46,363 bases of DNA from Oxalobacteraceae bacterium (GCA_947374865.1 CANCDR010000020.1:1-46363), one strand, 5' to 3'; counted from the stretch's first letter, positions 9,728 to 18,804 are shown. Numbers and translations are program-made. The notes: generated by a model from the sequence alone, not told the origin.

Positions 9728-9763
9728 GTCTATCTGATGGTCTATCTGATGCGCTATCTGAGG
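9728..9763. repeat. Three tandem 12-bp units between aroKB and dgt
   Basis: GTCTATCTGATG occurs at 9728-9739 and again at 9740-9751, followed by a diverged copy CGCTATCTGAGG at 9752-9763. It lies in the 87-bp spacer just after the aroKB stop and before the dgt start. It is probably a slipped-strand duplication; no function is evident. Confidence 0.85.
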
Positions 9764-9782
9764 ACCGATACTCGCTGATGCA

Positions 9783-11465
9783 TCAGGCCTTGTCGCAACA
9801 AGCAGCCAGCGTCTGCAATAATAGTTCTTGTGGCACTGGCGTGATCAAGGGCGAACCCAGCGGGCGCATCAGAATAAAGCGAATTTCTCCGCCCTCGTTC
9901 TTTTTATCGACCGCCATCAGACTGTGCCAACGCGCTTGACCCAAGTCCGGCGCCCTGACTGGCAGACCGGCCGCCTGCACCAGCGCAGTCAGCCGATCGC
10001 GCGCAGCGGCATCAATATACCCCAGACGGCAGGATAAATCCGCCGCCATCACCATGCCACAGCCGACCGCTTCACCGTGCAGCCAGACACCATAACCCAT
10101 GCCGGCTTCGATTGCGTGACCGAAGGTATGACCAAAATTAAGAATCGCCCGCAGACCACCTTCGCGCTCGTCCTGGCGTACCACGTCGGCCTTGATTTCA
10201 CACGAGCGGCGAATCGCATAGGCCAGCGCCAGGGGATCACGCGCCATCAGTGCGCTGATATTTTGTTCGATCCATTCAAAGAATGGCGCATCGATAATCG
10301 CGCCATGCTTGATCACCTCCGCCAGACCGGCCGATAATTCGCGCGCTGGCAGCGTGTTCAGACTGCCGGTATCGGCGATCACCGCCTGCGGCTGATAGAA
10401 CGCGCCGATCATGTTTTTACCCAACGGATGATTGATCCCCGTCTTGCCACCGACCGATGAATCCACCTGCGCGAGCAAGGTCGTGGGTATCTGAATGAAA
10501 GGCACGCCGCGCATATAGGTGGCCGCGGCAAAGCCAGTCATGTCGCCGATGACACCGCCGCCCAGGGCAATCATGGTGGTGGTGCGATCGCATTTCTCTG
10601 CCAGCAGCACATCAAAAATTTTCGTCAGGCTGGCGAAGTTTTTTTCTTCTTCACCATCCGGCAAAATGATCGAGGTGACTTGCTTGCCGGCCGCCTTGAG
10701 TACCTGCACAACACGCTCCAGATACAAGGGCGCGACGATGGTGTTGGTGACGATCGCCACGCGCGCACCTTTGATATGCGGCAGCAGCAAATCGCCACGA
10801 TCGAGCAATTGCGGGCCAATCGTAATCGGATAACTGCGCTCGCCCAGATCGACATTCACGACATGGGAAGCGGCGGTATCGGTACGACGGATAAACGGAT
10901 CGGGCATGGTAGGGTTGGGCATGGTAGGCGTCGACATCAAAGAAGTCGGTTTGGAAAAGCGTTCGAGTTGGCCCAGAATTGTCGCCAGCATGGCCTGTAC
11001 GTTCGGCCGACCTGTCTCGATGACGATATCGGCCACGTCGGCATAGAAAGGTTCGCGCTGACGCGACATGTCTTCCAGGCGAGCGCGCGGGTCGGCTGTT
11101 TGCAGCAAGGGCCGATTCTTGTCGTGGCTGGTGCGTTGCATGATGCTATTGATACTGGCACGCAGAAAAATCACCGTGCCACGTTGCTTTAGATAGCTGC
11201 GATTCTGCTCCAGCAAAACGGCGCCGCCGCCAGTGGCGATCACAACATCTTCCAGTGCCGTCAGGTCCCGGATCACCTCCGCCTCACGCTGACGAAACTG
11301 TTCTTCGCCCTCGAGCTCGAAAATCACCGGAATCGATACCCCTGTGCGCGCCTCGATTTCATGGTCGGTGTCGATGAAGCGTTTATTGAGCCTGCGGGCA
11401 AGCGCACGACCAAGCGTCGTTTTACCCGCGCCCATCAAACCAACAAGAAAGATATTTTTCGACAA
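9783..11465 (-). CDS. aroKB: Bifunctional shikimate kinase / 3-dehydroquinate synthase (AroK-AroB fusion)
   Basis: One uninterrupted 560-residue frame encodes two shikimate pathway enzymes. Residues 1-172 are a complete AroK: P-loop GLMGAGKTT (9-17), DTD (32-34), GGG (79-81). Residues ~201-560 are a complete AroB: DGEEEKN (270-276), [19 protein letters not shown], the [18 protein letters not shown] region (334-351), E383, and metal-site histidines in [11 protein letters not shown] and WLHGEAVG. The linker (173-200) is Pro/Met-rich with in-frame Met at 177, 182 and 187 but no ribosome binding site before them. The start is a TTG at 11465 (MSKNIFLVG); an in-frame stop lies seven codons upstream and no in-frame ATG or GTG precedes it. 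Confidence 0.95.
   Translation of the reverse strand: MSKNIFLVGLMGAGKTTLGRALARRLNKRFIDTDHEIEARTGVSIPVIFELEGEEQFRQREAEVIRDLTALEDVVIATGGGAVLLEQNRSYLKQRGTVIFLRASINSIMQRTSHDKNRPLLQTADPRARLEDMSRQREPFYADVADIVIETGRPNVQAMLATILGQLERFSKPTSLMSTPTMPNPTMPDPFIRRTDTAASHVVNVDLGERSYPITIGPQLLDRGDLLLPHIKGARVAIVTNTIVAPLYLERVVQVLKAAGKQVTSIILPDGEEEKNFASLTKIFDVLLAEKCDRTTTMIALGGGVIGDMTGFAAATYMRGVPFIQIPTTLLAQVDSSVGGKTGINHPLGKNMIGAFYQPQAVIADTGSLNTLPARELSAGLAEVIKHGAIIDAPFFEWIEQNISALMARDPLALAYAIRRSCEIKADVVRQDEREGGLRAILNFGHTFGHAIEAGMGYGVWLHGEAVGCGMVMAADLSCRLGYIDAAARDRLTALVQAAGLPVRAPDLGQARWHSLMAVDKKNEGGEIRFILMRPLGSPLITPVPQELLLQTLAACCDKA
10902..10928. repeat. Direct 12-bp repeat in the AroK-AroB linker
   Basis: GGGCATGGTAGG occurs at 10902-10913 and 10917-10928 (15-bp period, in frame). 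On the coding strand it encodes the repeated PTMP of the linker [10 protein letters not shown], consistent with in-frame duplication that lengthened the linker between the two enzyme domains. Confidence 0.85.
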
Positions 11466-11609
11466 AGAGTAGCTCGCACGGCATTGTTAGTCAGGAGGTG
11501 GCAGACCATTTTTCATGTCCGGTTTGCCAACCCCCTATTTTATTGCCTAACGGCGGTGCAGCGGAACTTCTATTTTCAGGTCTGGCGGCGCTTTATTGCC
11601 GGCTTTGGG

Positions 11610-13490
11610 TCAAAAAACAGGAAATTTCAAGCTAAAAGGAAACGCCACAGCAAGTCCAAGCGGCGAGGTGATCAAGATACTGAAGGCGCCGACGCCAATA
11701 TTCGGGGCGCCCGGTTTGCAGGTCGCTTCATCTGGCTTGAGCGGAATCAGATGAGAAGAAAACTGCCGGTCGGTCTGCGGTGCGACTTTTTGCGGGTCGT
11801 AGAAAAAATCCTTGCGCGGGGGAATGTTCATGACGGTCGCTGGAAAAATCTGCCCTACCGTGACTTTATCGGTATTGACCACCGCCACCGTGGTCCCAAT
11901 GGGCATGGGATTACCGTTTGTATCAGTTATTTCTACGGTCAAAGGGAAATATCCGCAATTCATCGTGCTCAGTGGCCCGGCAGGGTTGACGTTGATTCGC
12001 GCCGTTGAACCACTAAGAAAGACCGCGATCTGCTGCGACAGACTAAACGAGGCCGAGGTACTCGACACCGTAACCGTCGCCACGCCGGGTCGCTTACCTT
12101 GCGGATTATTGAGACCGAAGCGTGGCGCCTGGCTACGAAAATCCACACTGCAGCCACCATTCACCGTCAGGCAGCCGCCAATCGCCGAACTGCCGACTGC
12201 CCCGCTATCGGTCTGAAACACCACCGGCGTACCGTCGGCGACCGGATTACCGGCACTATCTGCCAGCAAGGCGTTCAGTTTTGTTTTTACATTATCGACA
12301 TCCCAGCCTTCAATATTGAAACTTTCAGCACTGATCGAAAAGGCGGTCTGTACCGGCTGGCCCGTAGTCACCGTCACCGTATCAGAAATCGTCGTTTGAC
12401 CTGAGGCCAGGGTGGCGCTGACGCGGAAGGTGGTCGGCGTGCTGGCAGAATTGACGGCCACGATCACCTTGCCGTCAGCGCCGGTGGTGGCAGAATTGGC
12501 TTGCAGGACGACGACATTGGCGGGGTTGACCGAGAAATTCACCGTCTGGTTCGGCAAAGGATTGCCGAAAGTATCAAATGCCTGGAAGGTCAGCACCGCC
12601 GTTTCTGTGCGGCCATTACCACCAGCACCCTTGATGACGATCGCCTTATCACTTGGCGTGGCCGAAACGAAGCCAATCGAGGCGGCTACCGGCGCGGCAA
12701 TCATCAGATTGGCGTTTACCGCCGGTGCGCCCGGCACCGAGGCCGTCACCGTATCGTTGGCACTACAGCCTTTATCCCGATACACCACCTGCGCCCGGCC
12801 ATTGATGGTACTGGCGCTGGCCGGCAAATCAGCCTTGCCATTCGCGCAAGCTGAACTGAAATTCACCGTCACTGGCTGGGCGGTATAGAGCACACCATCG
12901 GTGAATACATCGACCTTGATCGGCGTCGTGTCGTAGGCATTCAGCGCGATCGCAGCAGGATTGGGTTCTACCAGACGCAAAGTGATGGCAGTCGAACCGA
13001 GTGAATAATTGCTCGTGGCGGTCAATACTTGGCCACCGATCGTCACCGCAGCCGAAATCGTATCCGCAGCACCCGCCATGGCCTGGGCGACTTCCAGACT
13101 TTTAACCGCCATCGTGACACTCGCTTCGCCAGCGGCATTGGTCAGTGCAGAACCATCCTGCGGGGCCAGAGTACTCAAGTTCGGGCCAACGGCAAATTTG
13201 ACGATGGTGTCGGCAATTGGCTTACCGGCAGCATCTTTAACACTGGCGCGTGCAGTGAGCGGTCTGGCTGTGGTCAGCGCCGTCTTGGCTGTGCCTGTGC
13301 TATCAACAAGCATCAAAGTGATCGTTGGCGCTGGTGTGATCGCCGGCGTGGTCGTGGTAGTCGACGAGCTGCTAATCGTCGTGCTGCCCGGCGAACCGCC
13401 GCCGCCACCACAGGCGGACAGTAACAGCGCAAACAGACTCACCAGCGCCAGCTTGAACAGCGGCAAGGGCAATTTTATATTCGTCAGCAT
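11610..13490 (-). CDS. Large Ig-like-repeat (Big_1/invasin-type) surface lipoprotein
   Basis: 626 residues. The N-terminus ends in the lipobox LLSAC (Cys27), followed by GGGGG and a Ser/Thr/Pro-rich spacer to ~residue 55; Gly at +2 suggests outer-membrane sorting. The remainder looks like four or five beta-sandwich repeats of ~100 residues with the Big_1/filamin pattern (DAAGKPIADTIVKFAV; DTFGNPLPNQTVNFSV; DSAGNPVADGTPVVFQT; DTNGNPMPIGTTVAVV). Paired cysteines within individual repeats could form disulfides. AGGAATATT precedes the ATG. It sits 76 bp after pilQ and 144 bp before aroKB, where no gene is usual. A surface or pilus-related role is inference only. Confidence 0.85.
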   Translation of the reverse strand: MLTNIKLPLPLFKLALVSLFALLLSACGGGGGSPGSTTISSSSTTTTTPAITPAPTITLMLVDSTGTAKTALTTARPLTARASVKDAAGKPIADTIVKFAVGPNLSTLAPQDGSALTNAAGEASVTMAVKSLEVAQAMAGAADTISAAVTIGGQVLTATSNYSLGSTAITLRLVEPNPAAIALNAYDTTPIKVDVFTDGVLYTAQPVTVNFSSACANGKADLPASASTINGRAQVVYRDKGCSANDTVTASVPGAPAVNANLMIAAPVAASIGFVSATPSDKAIVIKGAGGNGRTETAVLTFQAFDTFGNPLPNQTVNFSVNPANVVVLQANSATTGADGKVIVAVNSASTPTTFRVSATLASGQTTISDTVTVTTGQPVQTAFSISAESFNIEGWDVDNVKTKLNALLADSAGNPVADGTPVVFQTDSGAVGSSAIGGCLTVNGGCSVDFRSQAPRFGLNNPQGKRPGVATVTVSSTSASFSLSQQIAVFLSGSTARINVNPAGPLSTMNCGYFPLTVEITDTNGNPMPIGTTVAVVNTDKVTVGQIFPATVMNIPPRKDFFYDPQKVAPQTDRQFSSHLIPLKPDEATCKPGAPNIGVGAFSILITSPLGLAVAFPFSLKFPVF

Positions 13491-13566
13491 CTTGAATATT
13501 CCTAAATAAAAGAGGCGATCAATGGGCCTGACTCACTCACACCATGATGAAAAAATGACGTCGTCG

Positions 13567-15783
13567 CTAGCGTCCCACCACCCGATCCGTAACGATCTTG
13601 GGCGTGATGAAAATGAGCAGTTCTGTTTTCGTGCTGGTGCGTCCAGTGGTTTTAAACAGATAACCCAGCACGGGAACATCGCCAAAAAACGGCACCTTGC
13701 TTACCTCGTCCCGTTCGACCTGCTGGAAAATCCCACCCAGCACAACGGTGCCGCCATTCTCGACTAGCACCTGAGTCTTGACATGCTTGGTATCGATCGC
13801 AAAACCAGCTCGGGTTTCCTGCCCAACGCTGTCTTTATTAACATCAACTTCAAGAATTACATTTCCATCCGGGGTAATTTGCGGCGTAACCTCAAGCCGT
13901 AAGTTGGCCTTGCGAAAAGCGACCGACGTTGCCCCGCTCGACGTCGCTTGCTGGTATGGTAATTCCGTTCCCTGTTCGATCAAGGCCTTGAGCTGATCCG
14001 CAGTCACGACACGCGGGCTGGAGATGATCTTGCCCTTGCCATCGGCTTCCAGCGCAGACAATTCGAGGTTAAGAAAGCGATTCGCTGCCGCAGAAAAAAG
14101 GCTGATGGCGAGACTGCCGGGATTGAGTCCGTTAATGCCGGCTGCCGGCAGGTTGACGAATTGCGTATTGGGTATGTAACTTTGGTCGCTGATCTTTACT
14201 TGTCCCGTTTGTTCCCCAACGCCGAGTAAATTACCGGTGGCCGCGATCCGGGTATTACTGTTTTGCGAAATCTGATATCCGGCGTCTCCGCCGCGAATAT
14301 TGCGCATATCGGCAAACCCAAGTTTAGCGCCCAGGTTACGGCTGAACTTATCATCGGCTTCGACGATCCGCGCTTCGATCAAGACCTGCCGCGATGGGAT
14401 GTCGACCTTTTGCACCAGCTTACGAATTTCTTCCAGGCGGCTGGCGATATCGGTGACAAACATTTGATTCGTACGCGGGTCCATGACGGCACTGCCGCGT
14501 TTAGACAGAATACGATTTTTACCATCAGCGACTGGGGCAGCGCCTGCGGCCGCACCGCTATCGAGACCAAATATCAACTTGAAGGATTCCGCCTTCTGAT
14601 AATTGAGCTGGAAAGTCTCCGTCCGCAAGGGCTCAAGATCGGCGATCTGCGCGCGCTGTTCGAGTTCCAGTTTTTCTTTGGTCAGGAGTTCATCCTTTGG
14701 CGCGATCCAGATCACCGAACCGTTCTTGCGCATGTCGAGTCCCTTCGACTGCAAGACGATATCGAGCGCCTGATCCCATGGAACGTCCTTTAAGCGCAGG
14801 GTCAGATTGCCATTCACGGTATCGCTGGTGATGATGTTCAAACTGGTGAAATCGGCGATCACCTGCAACACAGCACGCACCTCAACATTCTGAAAATTGA
14901 GCGACAGTTTTTCACCGCGATAATTACGCGTACCCTGGCCGAGCTTATTCGGATCTTCCTTGAGCGGTCGCACCTCCACCACCAGCTGCGATTCATTCTG
15001 ATACGCGCTATGCTCCCAGGCTCCCTTGGCCTCGATCTGCATACGCACATTTTCGCCTTGTGTGGTGGTGGTGATCAGACTCACCGGCGTGCCAAAGTCG
15101 GTCACATCAAGGCGCCGACGCAAGCTTTCCGGCAGACTGGTCTTGAAAAAATCGACCACCACACCCTGCCCCTGCCCACGCACATCAATACCGGCCTGAT
15201 TCGGTGGCAAATCAATGACGACCCGTCCCTCGCCACCACTGCCGCGACGAAAATCCACTTCCCGCAACGCTTGTGCTGGCGTGACAAGGCTTGGCTTTGT
15301 TGCCAATGGCGGCGCATGCGCTGCTACCTCGTTGAATCCGGCGCCGTCATCAATACGAATGACGACCGTTTGCCCCTCGACCGTGCTGACATAATTTTTA
15401 TTGCGCAATAAATTAAAGATTAGCCGCGAACGTTCACCAGCCTGCACGATATTGACCGACCTCACGTCCCCCAAGGCGATCTCCTGCAGCGTATTACCCG
15501 TGGCATTACTGGTTGCAGCAAAGTCGAGCGCGATGCGCGACGGATTGGAAATAGAGAAGCCAATCGGCGGCTTGGCAGGGGGATTTTTGAGCGTCACGCG
15601 TACGACCACGCCGCCATCCTGCTGGCTCGCGGCGAGCGCCAGAATCGCATTTTCCTGCGCCTTGGCAGACACGCTAAGCAATAAGCCAAACAGCAGCAGT
15701 CCCGGCATAGCGACTTGCGCAGCCTTTCGAAAAAACTTTAGTCGATTGTGAAGACGCGTCAGGTTTGATTGAAGCAGTTTCAT
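13567..15783 (-). CDS. pilQ: Type IV pilus outer-membrane secretin PilQ
   Basis: 738 residues from the ATG at 15783, chosen because CAGGAGAT lies just upstream and the ATG overlaps the pilP stop (ATGA); the frame also reads 15 codons further upstream. The signal peptide ends near SAKAQE. Two AMIN-type peptidoglycan-binding regions (~45-110 and ~150-240) precede a secretin N0/STN domain (KLSLNFQNVEVRAVLQVIA), a secretin_N/NolW region and the C-terminal secretin channel with VPFFGDVPVLGYLFKT. It forms the multimeric pore through which the pilus passes. Last of the pilMNOPQ set. Confidence 0.97.
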   Translation of the reverse strand: MKLLQSNLTRLHNRLKFFRKAAQVAMPGLLLFGLLLSVSAKAQENAILALAASQQDGGVVVRVTLKNPPAKPPIGFSISNPSRIALDFAATSNATGNTLQEIALGDVRSVNIVQAGERSRLIFNLLRNKNYVSTVEGQTVVIRIDDGAGFNEVAAHAPPLATKPSLVTPAQALREVDFRRGSGGEGRVVIDLPPNQAGIDVRGQGQGVVVDFFKTSLPESLRRRLDVTDFGTPVSLITTTTQGENVRMQIEAKGAWEHSAYQNESQLVVEVRPLKEDPNKLGQGTRNYRGEKLSLNFQNVEVRAVLQVIADFTSLNIITSDTVNGNLTLRLKDVPWDQALDIVLQSKGLDMRKNGSVIWIAPKDELLTKEKLELEQRAQIADLEPLRTETFQLNYQKAESFKLIFGLDSGAAAGAAPVADGKNRILSKRGSAVMDPRTNQMFVTDIASRLEEIRKLVQKVDIPSRQVLIEARIVEADDKFSRNLGAKLGFADMRNIRGGDAGYQISQNSNTRIAATGNLLGVGEQTGQVKISDQSYIPNTQFVNLPAAGINGLNPGSLAISLFSAAANRFLNLELSALEADGKGKIISSPRVVTADQLKALIEQGTELPYQQATSSGATSVAFRKANLRLEVTPQITPDGNVILEVDVNKDSVGQETRAGFAIDTKHVKTQVLVENGGTVVLGGIFQQVERDEVSKVPFFGDVPVLGYLFKTTGRTSTKTELLIFITPKIVTDRVVGR

Positions 15784-16319
15784 TTTTTTATCTCCTGCAA
15801 CGCTAACTTTGCTCGACGTTCCACCCAATCACCGGTTGCATCCTGTACCACTTCCTTGACCTCGACCTCCGCGTCAGAAATGCCGATCACCATGCCCAGA
15901 TTCTGACCAACATAGTTACCCATCTTGACCTGATAAATCATCTTGTCGATCTGCAGCAAGGCCGTACTGAGTCCGGGCCTTTGCAAGGTGCCGACCATCT
16001 TCATCACATCCAGCGGATAGGCTTCGAGCGGCTCACGACGCCGGTCCAGATCCGGCTTGAGGGCGTTACCCGCATTGCCTTTGAGCTTGGCAAACGCCGC
16101 GGCCAATTTTTTAGGATCGAAAGGGTCCAGCACATCTTTGCTCTCGTAGGCAAAGGGCGAAAACTGTTTAGGCCGCTCGACCTTGCGCACGGACTCATGC
16201 GTTTCTTGACGCACCTGTGTCATCCATTGGCGTAATTCCGGCACACCGTTATCGCTACACGCATTTAAGAAAGGGGCCAGCACGGCGACCGGCAAGAGCA
16301 GGATTGTGCGCTTCTTCAT
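15780..16319 (-). CDS. pilP: Type IV pilus inner-membrane lipoprotein PilP
   Basis: 179 residues. MKKRTILLLPVAVLAPFLNAC carries a lipobox (LNAC, Cys21). A flexible region precedes the C-terminal beta domain (about residue 85 on: PLEAYPLDVMKMVGTLQR and GNYVGQNLGMVIGI), the Pfam PilP fold that contacts the PilQ periplasmic domains and the PilN-PilO heterodimer. Both ends overlap neighbours by 4 bases (pilO upstream, pilQ downstream), so the five proteins are translationally coupled. Confidence 0.95.
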   Translation of the reverse strand: MKKRTILLLPVAVLAPFLNACSDNGVPELRQWMTQVRQETHESVRKVERPKQFSPFAYESKDVLDPFDPKKLAAAFAKLKGNAGNALKPDLDRRREPLEAYPLDVMKMVGTLQRPGLSTALLQIDKMIYQVKMGNYVGQNLGMVIGISDAEVEVKEVVQDATGDWVERRAKLALQEIKK

Positions 16320-16984
16320 TTTCTTTCCCCTTTAGACTCTGCTGCCTTTTTCGCTGCAGCCGCCTTGCGTTGTGCGGCCACTTCTTCCGGATCTAGATAA
16401 CGGAAGGTTTTGGCGATCGCTTCCAGTGTCAGGTTGCCATCCTTACTCGCCAAGCTCATGTTATTAAGCGTGACGATGCGCGGCAGATTGGCGATGTCGC
16501 TGGCGAAGGCCCCCACATCGTGATACGAGCCGGTGATGCGGATATCGATCGGCAGCTCGGCGTAGTAATCCTTGACCAGTACCTGACCGGGTTTAAATAA
16601 TTCAAACTGCAGGCCGCGCCCTAGTCCGGCCTGATTAATTTCTGAGAGCAGCGCATCCATTTCGGCTTTGCTGGGCAGCTGTTTCTCGAGCTTGGATACA
16701 TAACCGTCGACCTCTTCTTTCTGCTTACGCAGCGCTGGCAGATTCACTGCCTGAAACAGCTTGCTGCGATACGCTTCTTTTAGTTTTTGTTCTTCCTGCT
16801 CACCCACGCTGAGGTGTTCAATCTGATCGCTCCAGTAAAAAAACCAGCCCAGAAAAATCACCGCGATCGTCACGGCCAACGCACAGGCCATACGTGGCAC
16901 CACAGGCCACTGCCCAGGGTGGCGCCCGTTCAAACCGCGAAACTGGCTGCGGATCGATTCATCCAGACGTTGAAAATCCATCAT
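16316..16984 (-). CDS. pilO: Type IV pilus inner-membrane protein PilO
   Basis: 222 residues: a short cytoplasmic N-terminus, one membrane segment (about residues 32-50, ACALAVTIAVIFLGWFFYW), a coiled-coil (~58-110 with EEQKLKEAYRSKL) and a ferredoxin-like periplasmic domain. The C-terminus is a Lys/Ala-rich tail. It pairs with PilN to link the PilM platform to PilP/PilQ. It overlaps pilN and pilP by 4 bases each. Confidence 0.95.
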   Translation of the reverse strand: MMDFQRLDESIRSQFRGLNGRHPGQWPVVPRMACALAVTIAVIFLGWFFYWSDQIEHLSVGEQEEQKLKEAYRSKLFQAVNLPALRKQKEEVDGYVSKLEKQLPSKAEMDALLSEINQAGLGRGLQFELFKPGQVLVKDYYAELPIDIRITGSYHDVGAFASDIANLPRIVTLNNMSLASKDGNLTLEAIAKTFRYLDPEEVAAQRKAAAAKKAAESKGERK

Positions 16985-17613
16985 TGTTTTTCTTTCGTCT
17001 CAGGGCTCTTGAGTGCCGCTACGGGTGCCGGGCTGACTGTCGCAGATTCCTTATCGCGTGGCCGTCGAATACCAACGTTGACGATAAAATCAAACACCTT
17101 GCGCGCATCACGTCCCTGCCCCAGTCCGGTCGAACGAATTTCAATCAGGTCGGGACGTTCCAGCCAGGGAGAATGATTGGAAAAATGTCGCAACAGCTCA
17201 GACACCCGTTCATTCGACTGCGCATAGCCGTTGAGAACAATTCGCTGACCATCCTGCTTAAAGGCGCGCAAATAAACCCCTTCTGGGACCTGCTTGGCCA
17301 GCTCATCGAGCAGGAACACCGGCTGATTCCGGTCGCCCTGTAAATCTTCCACCGCCTGCTGGCGCGCCTTGAGGCCATCAATTTCTTGTCTGAGCTGAGC
17401 GATTTCCTTGATCTGTTCATCGAGTTTGCTGTTCTCTGCCTTAAGAAAATGATGCCGCTGCTCCTGCGCTGAAATCAGCCCGGAAAAAATACCGGCGCCA
17501 CCCATAATGACGACCACCCCGATACAAGCAGCCAAGGTCAGCAACGCGACAAAAGCTTGACGCCGCATCTTGCGACGCATCTCGCGGTGTGGCAGTAAGT
17601 TAATGCGGATCAT
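16981..17613 (-). CDS. pilN: Type IV pilus inner-membrane protein PilN
   Basis: 210 residues starting MIRINLLPHREMRRK, the conserved PilN N-terminal motif (INLLP) that docks into PilM. One membrane helix (about 21-45), a coiled coil (~50-85, EQIKEIAQLRQEIDGLKARQ) and a periplasmic ferredoxin-like domain follow. The C-terminal tail is Pro/Ala/Lys-rich. The ATG overlaps the pilM stop and its own stop overlaps the pilO ATG. Confidence 0.96.
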   Translation of the reverse strand: MIRINLLPHREMRRKMRRQAFVALLTLAACIGVVVIMGGAGIFSGLISAQEQRHHFLKAENSKLDEQIKEIAQLRQEIDGLKARQQAVEDLQGDRNQPVFLLDELAKQVPEGVYLRAFKQDGQRIVLNGYAQSNERVSELLRHFSNHSPWLERPDLIEIRSTGLGQGRDARKVFDFIVNVGIRRPRDKESATVSPAPVAALKSPETKEKQ

Positions 17614-18704
17614 TGATCGAACCTGCGCATGGCCAGTCCACAGGCCACCAAATATGCCGGCGCTTCTGCGGCCAGCTGTTTTTCACGGACGGACGACGCT
17701 ACCTGCATTCCCTCAAACGGATTCATGACAGCGCAAGCGCAACGCGTATGCAAGGCGACTCGTTCACGCAGACCTGGTATTACCGCACAGCCGCCGGCCA
17801 GATAAATTTGGTCGACCCGCGTATAAGGTGTGGAGGTAAAGAAGAATTGAATAGCGCGGGCAATTTCAGCGGCCGCGCTTTCGATAAAGGGCGCGCGATA
17901 TTCGCGCTCATAATTGGTAGACAGTTCGGCAGAGAGTTCGTTACTGCGTTTTTTGCTTTCGGCCTCTTCGAACGACAAGCCGTAAGCGCGCGCAATATCT
18001 TGCGTGAGATGACTACCGCCAAACGGCTGCTCACGCTCATACAAAACCTGACCGTCAAGCTGCATCGACACATGCGTCACATTCGCGCCGATCTGAAACA
18101 AGGCGATGATCTTGCCTTCGCTTCCGCCGTCTAGGCCGCTACCGATATGTTCCGTCACAGCGCGCGCGGCATAGGATTCAATATCCATCACCCTGGGCTG
18201 TAAGCCAACCGCTTCTGCGACGGCAATCCGGTCCTCGACTTTTTCCTTGCGCGTCGCGGCCAATAAAATCTCGATGTCATCCGGCGCATTCGGTGCGATG
18301 CCGAGCACATCAAAATCCAGACTGACTTCGTCGAGCGTGAAAGGAATATATTGGCCAGCTTCATTTTCGACCTGGATTTCCAATTCATCGTCGCTCATGC
18401 CACCCGGAAGAATAATTTTTTTGGTAATCACGACCGCTGGCGGCATCCCCAGAGCGACCAGTCTGGCTTTACTACCGCTCTTGATCAACACACGATGAAT
18501 GGCATCGGTGACCTGTGCAATATTTTCGATATTGCCATCCACCACAGCACCATGCGGCAAGGCTTCGCTGGCGCAGTGTTCAAGGCGAAAAATATTTTTT
18601 AGCGGCGCAGATAATTCCACCAGGCGGATCGCGGAGCTACCAATATCCAGACCGATCAGGGGCGGGTTTTTCTGGCCGAACAAGGATCCGAAATGAAAAG
18701 CCAA
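17610..18704 (-). CDS. pilM: Type IV pilus actin-like ATPase PilM
   Basis: Actin/FtsA-fold cytoplasmic protein that binds the PilN N-terminus. The nucleotide-binding phosphate-1 loop is LIGLDIGSSAIRLVEL and the second is in IALFQIGANVTHVSM; AGGCAVIPGLRERV is the adenosine region. No in-frame ATG precedes the conserved start. I chose the TTG at 18704, which gives 364 residues and has GGGAG eight bases upstream; a second TTG at 18683 (357 residues) is possible, and the frame stays open to a TTG at 18797. Family length is ~355. First gene of the pil operon, divergent from mrcA. Confidence 0.9.
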   Translation of the reverse strand: MAFHFGSLFGQKNPPLIGLDIGSSAIRLVELSAPLKNIFRLEHCASEALPHGAVVDGNIENIAQVTDAIHRVLIKSGSKARLVALGMPPAVVITKKIILPGGMSDDELEIQVENEAGQYIPFTLDEVSLDFDVLGIAPNAPDDIEILLAATRKEKVEDRIAVAEAVGLQPRVMDIESYAARAVTEHIGSGLDGGSEGKIIALFQIGANVTHVSMQLDGQVLYEREQPFGGSHLTQDIARAYGLSFEEAESKKRSNELSAELSTNYEREYRAPFIESAAAEIARAIQFFFTSTPYTRVDQIYLAGGCAVIPGLRERVALHTRCACAVMNPFEGMQVASSVREKQLAAEAPAYLVACGLAMRRFDQ

Positions 18705-18765
18705 GGACCTGACTCCCGAATACAGTGCTGATGTGAACGAACCCGCTCCTGAGAACTCTAATGCT

Positions 18766-18804
18766 GTCCAAAGCGGCGGTCCAAAGCGGCAGTCCAACGG
18801 CGGA
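18766..18804. repeat. Three tandem 13-bp units upstream of pilM
   Basis: GTCCAAAGCGGCG (18766-18778), GTCCAAAGCGGCA (18779-18791) and the diverged GTCCAACGGCGGA (18792-18804) are head-to-tail. They lie 60-100 bp before the chosen pilM start, in its leader or promoter region. Confidence 0.85.

Noticed and set aside
9728..9763. Possible CRISPR-like repeat
   Set aside because: Units are 12 bp, directly abutting, with no spacers and no cas genes nearby.
11466..11609. Possible small gene between the lipoprotein and aroKB
   Set aside because: Only short frames without ribosome binding sites; the ATG near 11480 is out of frame with aroKB and lacks family features.
12412..13509. Two long plus-strand frames opposite the Ig-repeat lipoprotein
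   Set aside because: The Ala/Thr/Val-rich coding strand naturally leaves long open antisense frames; no start context or recognisable domain.
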